This document shows positions 50,510-58,920 of a stretch of DNA of 64,000 nucleotides, one piece after another (positions within the stretch are counted from its first letter, which is position 1; each line of letters begins with the position of its first letter). The translations under genes were made by a program, and so were the position numbers. Origin of the DNA: Bacilli bacterium (lineage in GTDB: Bacteria; Bacillota_I; Bacilli_A; RFN20; CAG-288); the NCBI GenBank assembly GCA_022647725.1, contig JALCLG010000001.1:1528001-1592000 (forward strand), read 5' to 3'. Below the pieces are notes generated by a model. The model was not told the origin of the DNA. It saw nothing but the letters and a program-made list of their open reading frames with translations, and did not search any database.

Positions 50510-50806
50510 CTACATAGGGTGTGGTGAGCATCGCCTCTTGATGTCGATTCCCGTTGCGGCGCAGATTCGCAGGACCTCCCTCTTCCTCTCGTCCGGGGGC
50601 ATCCTCCTCAGGAAACTCCGGAGGCAGGCCCAGTCGACGTACTCCTGAAGACGCCCTGGCTTCTCGCCGACGTGGAGGCAGACGACTCTCCTCACCAGCG
50701 CGCAGAGAGTGTTGATAGGCTGCATCGCCTTCAGGTGGCCTCGGCATGCCCGTGGAACACATCGTGGACGATGAGGCTGCCTTTGGGGACATGAACGGCG
50801 AGGACT
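50510..50806 (-). pseudogene. 3' remnant of a DDE transposase gene
   Basis: Two overlapping minus-strand frames read as one broken protein: HVPKGSLIVHDVFHGHAEAT then a shift near 50735-50750 into MQPINTLCALVRRVVCLHVGEKPGRLQEYVDW...IDIKRR. The order and wording (HDxxxGH, then NTLCALVRR..GRLQEYVDW) fit the C-terminal half of a DDE transposase, IS1595/ISXO2-like or related. No terminal repeats were found. Strong GC bias matches the mobile element at 10-13 kb and contrasts with the AT-rich DNA beside it. Confidence 0.65.
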
Positions 50807-50833
50807 CCTATAGAATGCCAGGTAGATTCGCAA

Positions 50834-51106
50834 GTTGACTTAAATTATGAATTCCGATGCTCGAAGAAAAAGACTGGGAGTATTTAACATGACCAATATC
50901 AGGTTTTTCTAACGTGAAATGAAATTGAGAAAACGGAAAAACACGAAGGCATTTAACAGAAAAATTTGTAACCAAAATAAGAAAGTGAGAAATAGGAGCA
51001 ACATATAAAAAAAGAATAATTCTAATTTCCATGGCAAAAAGAGAATTTAATTTGCTTATTTTATGCTTGAAGCCTATAGATGTTTTATGTGACTAAAAAT
51101 GACATC
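50834..51106. other. AT-rich noncoding leader region of the cassette
   Basis: Very AT-rich. Two 21-codon plus-strand frames (50847-50912 and 51031-51096) lack ribosome sites and lie upstream of the promoter at 51107, so I do not call them. No hairpins stand out. Confidence 0.4.
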
Positions 51107-51135
51107 TTGACATATGCAACATTATAAAATATACT
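51107..51135 (+). promoter_or_regulatory. Consensus promoter of the radical SAM cassette
   Basis: TTGACA at 51107-51112, exactly 17 bp, TATACT at 51130-51135. The start codon at 51165 lies 29 bases beyond the -10 box. It overlaps an in-frame upstream ATG at 51114, which therefore cannot be the start. Confidence 0.85.
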
Positions 51136-51164
51136 TTCATTTGCAAATAAACATTTTAATTAAC

Positions 51165-52466
51165 ATGCATAAAAAAACTAAAAAACTGTTTTCTCTTTTT
51201 ACTATCACGTTCTTGTTGTCCTCTTTACTTTCTTCAAAAGAGAACAATATTATTTGCTTAAGCAACAGGCTTAATGCAAATTCTTGTGGAATTGATTCTG
51301 CAGCACTTAAAATCGGAAATCCAAATGAAAATTATGTAGCTTTGGAATATGGCGCTTCCGATAGGGAGGATGCAGTTATTAAAGAAGCACTTAATCTTAT
51401 GGTTTCAGTTCTTTATCCTGAGCTTGGAAACCTGAACCCAGGCTCAAATTATCCTGCATTGCCCGATTCGTCTTCTTCTACTTATCAAAACGAGTTATTG
51501 CAATATCAAACATATGATCAGATGTATCCCGTTACAGGAAACAATTATGTGGCGATGCTCAATTCCATGGTGCTAAATCCTTTCCAAAGGTCTCAAAACA
51601 ATGCTCTGGCATTATCTAATTCGACTTCACATTATTGCCAAACCTATGACTTCTCAAACCTTAACTCTTATTTGAGTGAATTGGCTGACCATATTACGGA
51701 GCTAAAAATCTCATCTGCTTTTTCTACTTTCCTTTCTTTTGTAACCGGTGGGCTATTTTTGGGAGTTAAGATTGCTATTAATGGCTACCTTTATTCTACT
51801 TTGTACCTTCTTTCTTCAAACTTCTTGGGTAGGGTCAATAAATATGAAACGTCAGTAATTAATCATTACTTAAGTAATGGTTTATTAAATCCCATTTCTC
51901 TTGAAAATTGTAAAGAAGCAGCTGACAAATCAAAAGACACTGCACAGAACTATTTTCTTCCCTATTTTCTAAATTTAGGAGATAATACACTAGATGCTTT
52001 CCGGCATACATATTGGACTATGCAAATGTGTCACATTGTTAATACATCTTTTGCCAAAGATTTCACGGATTCTCATGAATATGTGAATGTTAATGGCAAC
52101 ATTTCTGAATCCGGTCTTCTCTCTACTGATATGGATTTACTCAACAATAATAATGCTATTTTAAATTTTAACTTTTTTTCCAGAAACGAAAGCCCTTTAT
52201 TGACAAGCATCGGAACCTCTGATTGGTCTGAGGGTTTGGCCTTCTATTCCGCACATACCGTTGCTTACGGCTATTCTTACAATGTAAGAACATTTAGCAA
52301 TGAGACTTATAAAACTGAACCAATTAAGGAAGGATATGTTGCTTCAGACGCCGAACATCCCGGCCTTAAATTTACGAATTTTGGGGAAATACCCGCTTTT
52401 AAGACATTGCACCCTGGGAGAGCTTATGAAAAAAATTCTATGCTGTTTTATCCTCCTTTGTGCTAA
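51165..52466 (+). CDS. Secreted protein with DAFRHxYW motif (DUF6973-like), unknown function
   Basis: 433 residues from ATG 51165. N-terminal signal peptide (KKTKKLFSLFTITFLLSSLL) with probable cleavage before KENN. A second hydrophobic stretch lies at ~185-230 (FLSFVTGGLFLGVKI). Residues ~285-320 have DAFRHTYWTMQMC followed by DFTDSHEY; DAFRHAYW...HE is a signature I associate with DUF6973-type domains of exported proteins, whose biochemistry is unknown. The last residue is Cys (FYPPLC). Codon use is AT-rich, unlike host genes. No Shine-Dalgarno sequence is seen. First gene of the three-gene cassette. Confidence 0.7.
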   Translation: MHKKTKKLFSLFTITFLLSSLLSSKENNIICLSNRLNANSCGIDSAALKIGNPNENYVALEYGASDREDAVIKEALNLMVSVLYPELGNLNPGSNYPALPDSSSSTYQNELLQYQTYDQMYPVTGNNYVAMLNSMVLNPFQRSQNNALALSNSTSHYCQTYDFSNLNSYLSELADHITELKISSAFSTFLSFVTGGLFLGVKIAINGYLYSTLYLLSSNFLGRVNKYETSVINHYLSNGLLNPISLENCKEAADKSKDTAQNYFLPYFLNLGDNTLDAFRHTYWTMQMCHIVNTSFAKDFTDSHEYVNVNGNISESGLLSTDMDLLNNNNAILNFNFFSRNESPLLTSIGTSDWSEGLAFYSAHTVAYGYSYNVRTFSNETYKTEPIKEGYVASDAEHPGLKFTNFGEIPAFKTLHPGRAYEKNSMLFYPPLC

Positions 52467-52475
52467 AAAAATCAA

Positions 52476-53126
52476 ATGAACTCTTTTAAAAAATATCTTT
52501 TTGCTATTAGTCTTGTTTTCTTTTCAGGCTGTGCAAAAAAGAAGAAAGTTGCTTTCTCTGACTATGTCATGGAAGGTGCATATTTGAATGCCAATTATGG
52601 TTTCCTTCAGTCCGGAAGAATAGGCTCCTTTATCACACCCAATTTAGCCAATGAAGGTGACTATCAAAAGGATTATCAGCTTGATCAGTTCAATTTAGAG
52701 ACTGGCCGTACGGATCAGCACCTCTATTTTTTGGAACTGATACCTTATAAAGTTAAAGATGAGGACGATTTGCCTGACGGTTCCTTTATGAAACTTGAAT
52801 GTACAATTACCAATGCGTCCATTAGTGAAGACTATACTGTATCGGAGACGGGGACATTGGTATATCCTGGCTTTTCGCCTTGGGCTTTCCAAGAACAATA
52901 CCCGACATGTCTGAATGATTTCTCCTACCATGACATTGATGTAGCGATTCCCTTTGCAAAAATGGTCGGAGGATTCAAAATGAATCTTGTCTTTTCGGTT
53001 CTTGCTAAATCCAATCAACCGATATACCCAACGGTAGCGATGAAACTGACATTTACTGCCGACGGATCCGATCCAAATCTTATCAATATTCCTGTCGGGA
53101 CGGAATGGGTTTGGAATGAAATTTAA
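52476..53126 (+). CDS. Predicted lipoprotein, unknown function
   Basis: 216 residues. Lipoprotein signal: FKKYLFAISLVFFSGCAKKK with Cys19 as the lipidation site. The mature part is beta-rich with regular hydrophobic alternation (YLNANYGFLQSGRIGSFI, GFKMNLVFSVLAKS) and Tyr/Asp-rich loops; no family recognised. Nine nt after the secreted protein gene; its end overlaps the radical SAM gene by 11 bp, so the three are one transcript. It could anchor or present the product of its neighbours; that is inference. Confidence 0.75.
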   Translation: MNSFKKYLFAISLVFFSGCAKKKKVAFSDYVMEGAYLNANYGFLQSGRIGSFITPNLANEGDYQKDYQLDQFNLETGRTDQHLYFLELIPYKVKDEDDLPDGSFMKLECTITNASISEDYTVSETGTLVYPGFSPWAFQEQYPTCLNDFSYHDIDVAIPFAKMVGGFKMNLVFSVLAKSNQPIYPTVAMKLTFTADGSDPNLINIPVGTEWVWNEI

Positions 53127-54393
53127 AATCTATTCCTTCAAAGAGTTCAAAGCATTTTTTAACATCGCTAACGGAAACATTGCCTATGTTGCTGATAGTT
53201 TTTATACTGCTGAATTTGATGAATCCTCAATACCTGGCTTTGAGAAAAGAACGGTTCTGAGCTTTGAAAAGGATGACTATTTCACATATTATTTGTCTTT
53301 CAATATTTCATCCTCCTGCAATTTTCGTTGCCGATACTGTTTTCGTAAAGCAGGAATACATGAAGACATTAGTGCAGATTTTGTGAAGAAAAAGACAACG
53401 GAATTTTTAGATAATGCAAAGCATGTGCGTCGCCTATTTCTTGATCTTTCTGGAAATGGTGAGCCCCTTCTCGCATACGAGAAAATATTATCGGTGGCTG
53501 ATTTTTGCATTGAGGAATCAAAAAGACGAGGCTTTGATGTTATTCCTATGTTTGTTTGCAACGGAAGCCTATTGACCCCTCCCATCGTGGAATGCTTACA
53601 AAAACATCAAATCCTTTTTGGAGTTTCTCTGGATGGTTACAAGCGAATTCATAACCAAAACAGAATTGACATCAATGGAAAAGGAACTTTTTCAGCTGTG
53701 GAGAATAACATAAAACGGATTAACCATAAGGAATATGTTGGATTGTCTATGACACTAACTCCCTCCTTTAATGGCAGCATATTGAAATCATATAAGAAAA
53801 TGCTCAAACTGGCACCAACTGTTTCTATCCGTTTTTCAAGGAACTTTTTTCAAAGCCAAATGTTCGACATCAAGAAAATTTGCAAAGGATACGATGAAAC
53901 AACACAATATCTTTTAAAAAAACTCAAGAAACATGACTACGAAATGCTTTTCGCAGTTTTAAATGGCGATGATTACTTTGGAAAAATTTTTATTAGGGTT
54001 TTTTCCGGGCAAAGAGTAGATTCACCATGTGAAGGTCTGCTTGCCAGGTTTACAATTGGGCAAGACAAGGTTTATCCTTGTTCCCCATCTTCAGAAATCG
54101 ATGCCTTTGGAGTCAAGTCCTTTTCAAATTCGTCATCAGAATTCACTAGCTTAAAAAACAATAAAGAGGATTGTACAAAATGCTCCGCACGATTTTATTG
54201 TGGCGGCGAATGTCCTCTTGTATTAAAAAATAGAGGCACAGTTGATAGATCTTTTTGCGAAATTAAAAAATCAATGCTTAGAAATTCAATTGAAATGAGT
54301 TACTTTATTCATTCAGACGATAAAAATTATTTGAGTGTTTCCAAATTGATAATGAACAAGATTTTGCGCATTAATGGTCTCGTAAAAAAATAA
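53116..54393 (+). CDS. Radical SAM/SPASM-domain enzyme
   Basis: 425 residues. The radical SAM cluster motif SCNFRCRYCF (Cx3Cx2C) is at ~73-81, followed by LDLSGNGEPLLAYEKI (SAM-binding GNGEP) and GVSLDGYKRIHNQNR. The C-terminal SPASM region has Cys in SPCEGLLARFTIG..KVYPC and CTKCSARFYCGGECPL..FC, enough for auxiliary Fe-S clusters. Such enzymes modify peptides or proteins (sactipeptide, PqqE and sulfatase maturases). No RiPP precursor, peptidase or ABC exporter is adjacent, so the substrate is unknown; the exported neighbours are candidates. AT-rich. Confidence 0.88.
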   Translation: MKFKIYSFKEFKAFFNIANGNIAYVADSFYTAEFDESSIPGFEKRTVLSFEKDDYFTYYLSFNISSSCNFRCRYCFRKAGIHEDISADFVKKKTTEFLDNAKHVRRLFLDLSGNGEPLLAYEKILSVADFCIEESKRRGFDVIPMFVCNGSLLTPPIVECLQKHQILFGVSLDGYKRIHNQNRIDINGKGTFSAVENNIKRINHKEYVGLSMTLTPSFNGSILKSYKKMLKLAPTVSIRFSRNFFQSQMFDIKKICKGYDETTQYLLKKLKKHDYEMLFAVLNGDDYFGKIFIRVFSGQRVDSPCEGLLARFTIGQDKVYPCSPSSEIDAFGVKSFSNSSSEFTSLKNNKEDCTKCSARFYCGGECPLVLKNRGTVDRSFCEIKKSMLRNSIEMSYFIHSDDKNYLSVSKLIMNKILRINGLVKK

Positions 54394-54404
54394 AACGTTT
54401 CTCT

Positions 54405-54597
54405 ACCAGTGGCCTGTGAATTGCTGAAGCTGCCTAAAAAGGTGGCAAATACTTCTGATTCCATAGGGTTTCCTTCCTGGTTTCAAAAAAAGTCCGGTTT
54501 AGAATCCTCTTTTGAAACACTCTATCCTGTTTTGTTATTGACGGAAACTAATTGTGAATATTCATTCTAAGAAACGAACATTTCCTGTTAATTCCCC
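54405..54597 (-). other. Remnant DNA after the cassette
   Basis: A minus-strand frame opens at ATG 54464 behind GGAAGGAA (MESEVFATFLGSFSNSQATG) but is lost at about 54405 where the cassette begins, so it looks like the stump of a gene once downstream of the TetR gene. An inverted repeat GTTTCAAAA/TTTTGAAAC lies at 54480-54518. Confidence 0.35.
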
Positions 54598-55040
54598 TTT
54601 TCCTTCTTTGACGAAGACTGATTGTTGCCAAAAAGACTCTCAAAAATACGGCCGAACCTTTCGGAATCCGTCGTCGGAGCTTCTTCCATGACTGCTTGAA
54701 TCATGAGGCCTAAGCTTCCATAAAAAAGATTTCTTTCTTTTCAGGACTGCTTTTTGATATCCAAATGATGGAAGACATCAGGGCCTCATAGAACTCAGAA
54801 AAGATTTCAAAGCGTTTTGAGTCATTCATCACCAAGTTAATGACAAGATAACGATTGTTTCTGATGAAATTTTTGAGGGATCGAATAGGGTCAGTCAAAT
54901 CAGAGAGGGTGAGATTTGCTGAAATTAAAAAGTATTTTTCTACTGTTTGCTGAAAATAATACCGAATGAAATCCTTGCGGTTCTTAAAATGAAAATAAAA
55001 GGTTTGTGGATGAACCTTTGCTTTTTGGCAAAATGACCAA
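54598..55040 (-). pseudogene. Broken TetR-family regulator gene
   Basis: Minus-strand reading gives CQKAKVHPQTFYFHFKNRKDFIRYYF, the recognition helix end of a TetR DNA-binding domain, then a helical ligand domain to SSPEKKEIFFMEA and a stop. A +1 shift near 54710-54722 continues SLGLMIQAVMEEAPTTDSERFGRIFESLFGN to a stop at 54598, which restores a typical TetR C-terminus. The first ~25 residues are missing beyond 55040. So there are at least one frameshift and a 5' truncation. Confidence 0.65.
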
Positions 55041-55634
55041 AAATGAGTATGATTGCCAGGATCAGATTATCCGAGAACTAATTGAAATCTATGGGAATGG
55101 GATTTCTCCGCAACATACCTTGCCGGATTATGCTCCAAAAAGCGGAGGCATTTTTTGGCTTTGTCTTTCGGGCGTTTTCCTGTTAGTCGAGGCTTTCTTC
55201 ATTTTTTTCTCCCATCCTGGAAAAAGAAAAGGCATCCAGTCAGTCTTATCTATTTGTCAGAATCAGCAGATTCGATTTTCCTCCTATTCCTTATCTGCTT
55301 TTTGCTCTCTGTTGGAACAGCTGCCAGATTTCATTTGTGCGCTTCTTTTATATTTTCTCTGGTTCCGCGGACGAAATATCTTTGGATGGCTTCGTACTTT
55401 GAATCCCTACGGCCGCAAGGCTTCTATTATTATTCTAGCGAACCCAATAATTCTTATTACGATTCACTCAAGCAACCGATATTACTGATGAAGCCACAGC
55501 CCCTTTTTGCTCTTATCGCTATTCTTTTCATTCTTCTGGTTGGCTTAGTTTCTATGTCCGAAAAAGAAAACACCCAAAAACAATTTTGCCAAAAAAGAAT
55601 TAGCATGCCAGTGCCCTCCTTTTTTCAGGTATAA
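55040..55634 (+). pseudogene. Fragmented membrane protein gene
   Basis: Two plus-strand frames read as one: the first gives YDCQDQIIRELIEIYGNG and a membrane helix GGIFWLCLSGVFLLVEAFF to about 55205, then a seven-T tract near 55202-55208 where a shift enters the other frame with helices IFLLFLICFLLSVGTAA and LFALIAILFILLVGLV, ending at 55634. No proper start or ribosome site exists; the 5' end meets the truncated TetR gene. Family unknown. Confidence 0.5.
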
Positions 55635-55635
55635 T
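55630..55635 (+). promoter_or_regulatory. -10 box of the phosphoesterase pair
   Basis: TATAAT seven bases before ATG 55643, with no ribosome site between. A leaderless message is expected. No -35 at normal spacing. Confidence 0.55.
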
Positions 55636-55642
55636 GTTTCGG

Positions 55643-56146
55643 ATGAAAATCATGGCCATTGCCGATACCCATAACGATACTTACTATACCCAGCTGGCGC
55701 TGGATGTCTTTACCGAGGAATCCTATGACAAGCTTTTTGTCTTAGGGGATATCGGCCTTAGGACCATTTCGCTTTTGAATCCCTACCATGCCCGGATCTT
55801 AGCCGTCAAAGGCAATTGTGACGGCGAGGAAGAAGAAGCCAAAGCCCGTTTCCAGCTTCCGCTGATTACCTTCGACTATGACTTCGGACGGATGATCGTC
55901 TTAACCCACGGTCACTTCTATACGCCCTATGACTATGATCAGGACTATCAGATCTTCCTCTCGGGTCATTCTCACCTTTCCGGCATCTACCAGAAGGAGG
56001 ACGGAAAGATCATCGCCAACCCGGGAAGCCTAGCCTCCCCAAGGGACTATAACCACTCCTATCTTGCCCTCGATGAGACCGGCCTGAAAGTCAAAGACGT
56101 TGAGACCGGGGAAGTGGTCCACTTCCTTGATTACAGGAAAGGATGA
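55643..56146 (+). CDS. YfcE/MJ0936-type metallophosphoesterase
   Basis: 167 residues from ATG 55643; an in-frame ATG at 55634 lies inside the -10 box. Metal motifs: IADTHND (~6), VLGDIG (~34), VKGNCDGE (~57), THGHFYTPYD (~90) and GHSHLSG (~112). Small cyclic-nucleotide or phosphodiesterase-like enzymes of unknown physiological substrate. Followed 5 nt later by a second family member. Confidence 0.87.
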   Translation: MKIMAIADTHNDTYYTQLALDVFTEESYDKLFVLGDIGLRTISLLNPYHARILAVKGNCDGEEEEAKARFQLPLITFDYDFGRMIVLTHGHFYTPYDYDQDYQIFLSGHSHLSGIYQKEDGKIIANPGSLASPRDYNHSYLALDETGLKVKDVETGEVVHFLDYRKG

Positions 56147-56151
56147 TATCT

Positions 56152-56688
56152 ATGACATTCCTTATTGGTTCGGATATTCACGGCTCGTTAACCTATGCCA
56201 AGATGTTCTTTGATATTGCGGAGAAAACAAAGCCGTCCAAGATTGTTCTCTTAGGCGATCACTATTATAACGGTGCCCGGAATGATCCCCCGGAAGGCTA
56301 TGCTCCGAAAGCCGTCGTTACACTGCTGAATTCCTATGCTGAGAGACTGATTGCTCTCAAGGGCAACTGCGAGAGCGAGGTCGATCAGACAGTCAGCCAG
56401 TTCCCCATCGTGGAGATGGCCTATCTCTATGCTTTCGGCAAGGAGATCGTCTTAGCCCACGGCCATCATGCGTCGATGGATAATCTTCCTTTGGGTCACT
56501 ATGACATCTTCATCCAAGGCCACACCCATGTCAGTGTCTTGGAACGCCGCGGGAATCTCATCGTTGCCAATCCCGGTTCCCTGTCTCTTCCTAAGGACAG
56601 CCATCACAGCTATCTTTGGCTGGATGACAAGGGCCTGAAGCTCTATGATCTGATCGATGGTTCGCTTCTCAAGAAATTGGATTTCTGA
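56152..56688 (+). CDS. yfcE: YfcE-type metallophosphoesterase, second copy
   Basis: 178 residues from ATG 56152, chosen for AGGAAAGG nine bases upstream. Metal motifs: IGSDIHGS, LLGDHYYNGARND, LKGNCESEVDQ, LAHGHHAS and IQGHTHVSV. The DHYYNGARNDPPEGY loop is that of YfcE phosphodiesterases. The two tandem copies share the same fold but clearly differ in loop sequences, indicating old duplication or separate origin rather than a recent copy. Confidence 0.9.
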   Translation: MTFLIGSDIHGSLTYAKMFFDIAEKTKPSKIVLLGDHYYNGARNDPPEGYAPKAVVTLLNSYAERLIALKGNCESEVDQTVSQFPIVEMAYLYAFGKEIVLAHGHHASMDNLPLGHYDIFIQGHTHVSVLERRGNLIVANPGSLSLPKDSHHSYLWLDDKGLKLYDLIDGSLLKKLDF

Positions 56689-56784
56689 GTCTCGGCCTTG
56701 ACTTGGAGGTAGCTCTAAGGAGCAAACTAGTAGACGTTTAGGCCGTCTCCCCCTAGAATAGAGACACCTTAAAGTGAGGCATCT

Positions 56785-57651
56785 ATGAAAGAATACTTGA
56801 ACCAGCATTTCACCGGCGAACGGGCGCTGTTCATGACTCAGGGGGCGACCATCACCGGCTGTCTCTTCGATGACGGGGAATCCCCGCTGAAGGAGTCATC
56901 CGATCTGACGATCTCCAACACCGAATTCGGCTGGAAATATCCGTTATGGTACGGCAAGAACATTCAGGTCAGCCACTGCCATTTCAAGGAGATGGCCCGG
57001 GCCGGCATCTGGTATACCGACCAGTCGCGTTTCAGCGACTGTGTGATCGAGGCGCCGAAGGAATTCCGCAAATGCCACGATCTGACCTTGACGAATCTCA
57101 CTTTCACCCAGGCCGAAGAGACCTTATGGTGGAATGACGGGGCCGTGTTACAGGATGTCAAAGCCAAAGGCAACTATTTCGGGATGGGCTCCTCCCATCT
57201 GGTCATCTCCAATCTGACGCTCGATGGGAATTATCCTTTTGACGGCGGCAAGGACATCACGATTGAGAAGAGCCATCTCCTCTCCAAGGATGCCTTCTGG
57301 AACTGCGACAATGTCACCATCAAAGACAGTGTCATCGAAGGCGAATACTTCGGCTGGAACTCGTCGAACATCACTTTGATCAACTGCACCATCCGCTCGC
57401 ATCAGGGCTTCTGCTATATGTCCAAGATCACCTTGATTCACTGTCAGGTCCTTGATACGGATTTGGCCTTTGAATACTGCACGGACATCCAGGCTGAGAT
57501 CCTGAGCTCTTTTGACAGCGTGAAGAACCCGCTCTCAGGTTCCATCAAGGCGGAAGGCATCACCACGGTGATCCGGGATGATCCTCACGTCGATCCGACG
57601 AAGACCCGGATTCAGGCGCTGGGAAAGGATGCCGCTTATCATGACCTATGA
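56785..57651 (+). CDS. DUF3737 right-handed beta-helix protein
   Basis: 288 residues with a repeating pattern about every 20-22 residues (TISNTEFGWKYPLWYGKN, VSHCHFKEMARAGIWYTD, LTNLTFTQAEETLWW, ISNLTLDGNYPFDGG), typical of the DUF3737 parallel beta-helix family. Function unknown. No signal peptide. GAGG lies seven bases upstream. Overlaps the start of the C-S lyase gene by 11 bp; the DUF3737-aminotransferase pairing may be a functional unit. Confidence 0.82.
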   Translation: MKEYLNQHFTGERALFMTQGATITGCLFDDGESPLKESSDLTISNTEFGWKYPLWYGKNIQVSHCHFKEMARAGIWYTDQSRFSDCVIEAPKEFRKCHDLTLTNLTFTQAEETLWWNDGAVLQDVKAKGNYFGMGSSHLVISNLTLDGNYPFDGGKDITIEKSHLLSKDAFWNCDNVTIKDSVIEGEYFGWNSSNITLINCTIRSHQGFCYMSKITLIHCQVLDTDLAFEYCTDIQAEILSSFDSVKNPLSGSIKAEGITTVIRDDPHVDPTKTRIQALGKDAAYHDL

Positions 57652-58819
57652 TTTTGACACCGTCATCAACCGCCGGGACAGCGATTCCTTGAAGTGGGCG
57701 GTCGATGAGAAAACCTTGCCGATGTGGGTTGCCGATATGGATTTCAGGACCGCGCCGGAGATCATCGCTGCCCTGAAGGCGCGTGTTGAAAATGGTGTTT
57801 TCGGGTATACCGAGCCAGGCGAGAGCTGGTATCAGGCCTATCAGTCCTTTTACGCCGACCGCCATCATTTCGAGATCAGCCATGACTGGCTGGTCTTTTC
57901 CTTGGGAGTCGTTCCGACGATTTCCTCGTCGGTGAGAAAACTTACCTCCCTGGGAGACAACGTGGCCGTCTTCCCGCCGGTCTACAACATTTTCTATAAC
58001 TCCATTGTCAATAACGGCCGGAAGCCGGTCGAGATTCCGTTACTAAGAGACGGGGATGATTTCCGCCTTGATTTTCCTAGCATCGAGCAGGCGTTCAGTG
58101 ACCCCAAGACGACCTTCTGCATCTTCTGCAATCCGGCCAATCCGGTAGGTCGGATCTGGACGAAGGAGGAGCTGACAAGACTCGGAAAACTGGCCAAGCG
58201 TTATGGGGTGACCGTTCTCAGCGATGAGATCCATTGCGACCTGGTCGCACCAGGCAAGGAGTATGTTCCTTTCCTGGCTGCAAGTTCCTTGAATCAGGAG
58301 ATTGGTTTTGCCTGTGTCTCACCGACCAAAGCTTTCAATTTAGCGGGTATCCATACGAGTGCTATCATCATTCCCAATCCGGAATTACGGACGAAGGTTG
58401 TTCGTCAGATCAATACCGATGAAGTCGCTGAACCGAATGTCTTCAGCTGCCTGGCCAGTACCACCGCTTTGACCCAAGGACGGGAGTGGCTGGATCAGCT
58501 GAGAACGTATCTTTTCGCTAACCGCAGTTTTGCTCAGTCTTTTTTTCAGGCCAACCTTCCGCAGCTGCATCTGATTCCAGGCGAGGCCACCTATCTTTTA
58601 TGGGTGGACTGCTCTGCCCTGGTGGGAGACAATGCCGATGGTTTTGTCGACTACCTGAGGAAGACGACCGGCCTTTATGTTTCCAAAGGCAGCAGTTATG
58701 GGTTATCCGGGGCTCCTTACTTCCGGATGGCCATTGGCTGTCCCAAGGCCGAGCTTCAGGACGGATTGAACCGGCTGAAACAGGGAGTGCTGAGCTACCA
58801 ACATAAGAAAAAGAGCTGA
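57641..58819 (+). CDS. patB: PatB/MalY-type PLP-dependent C-S lyase (aminotransferase class I/II fold)
   Basis: 392 residues from MTYDFDTVINRRDSDSLKW at 57641. Signatures: LPMWVADMDFRTAPEI near the N-terminus (family hallmark), FCNPANPVGRIWTKEEL, and the PLP lysine in SPTKAFNLAGIHTS (~230). Members cleave cystathionine or other cysteine conjugates to thiols, pyruvate and ammonia, and some moonlight as regulators. Overlaps the DUF3737 gene by 11 bp. Confidence 0.87.
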   Translation: MTYDFDTVINRRDSDSLKWAVDEKTLPMWVADMDFRTAPEIIAALKARVENGVFGYTEPGESWYQAYQSFYADRHHFEISHDWLVFSLGVVPTISSSVRKLTSLGDNVAVFPPVYNIFYNSIVNNGRKPVEIPLLRDGDDFRLDFPSIEQAFSDPKTTFCIFCNPANPVGRIWTKEELTRLGKLAKRYGVTVLSDEIHCDLVAPGKEYVPFLAASSLNQEIGFACVSPTKAFNLAGIHTSAIIIPNPELRTKVVRQINTDEVAEPNVFSCLASTTALTQGREWLDQLRTYLFANRSFAQSFFQANLPQLHLIPGEATYLLWVDCSALVGDNADGFVDYLRKTTGLYVSKGSSYGLSGAPYFRMAIGCPKAELQDGLNRLKQGVLSYQHKKKS

Positions 58820-58851
58820 TTTTTTAAGGCCTGAGTGCTAACAATTGTCCC

Positions 58852-58879
58852 TTGTTTAAAACCCTAGAATACTTATAAT
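58852..58879 (+). promoter_or_regulatory. Promoter of the four-gene membrane/LRR cluster
   Basis: TTGTTT at 58852-58857, 16-bp spacer, TATAAT at 58874-58879, 41 bases before ATG 58921. An imperfect palindrome CTAGAATA...TATTCCTAG surrounds the -10 box (58864-58887). Confidence 0.6.
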
Positions 58880-58920
58880 ATTCCTAGTTAGTTCTTATCT
58901 TTGAAACTAGAGGTATCTTT

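Noticed and set aside
50847..51096. Two 21-codon frames as RiPP precursor peptides for the radical SAM enzyme
   Set aside because: Neither has a ribosome site, both lie upstream of the cassette promoter at 51107, and they lack a leader/core layout or repeated Cys.
51114..51164. Upstream in-frame ATG as the start of the secreted protein
   Set aside because: It lies between the -35 and -10 boxes, so it would not be transcribed, and it would bury the signal peptide.
54480..54518. Inverted repeat GTTTCAAAA/TTTTGAAAC as a terminator of the radical SAM operon
   Set aside because: The stem is AT-rich, the loop is over 20 nt and no T-run follows on either strand.
58833..58841. GAGTGCTAA as a CIRCE before the membrane cluster
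   Set aside because: Only one arm is present; the position nine bases upstream (58815-58823) has no match to TTAGCACTC.
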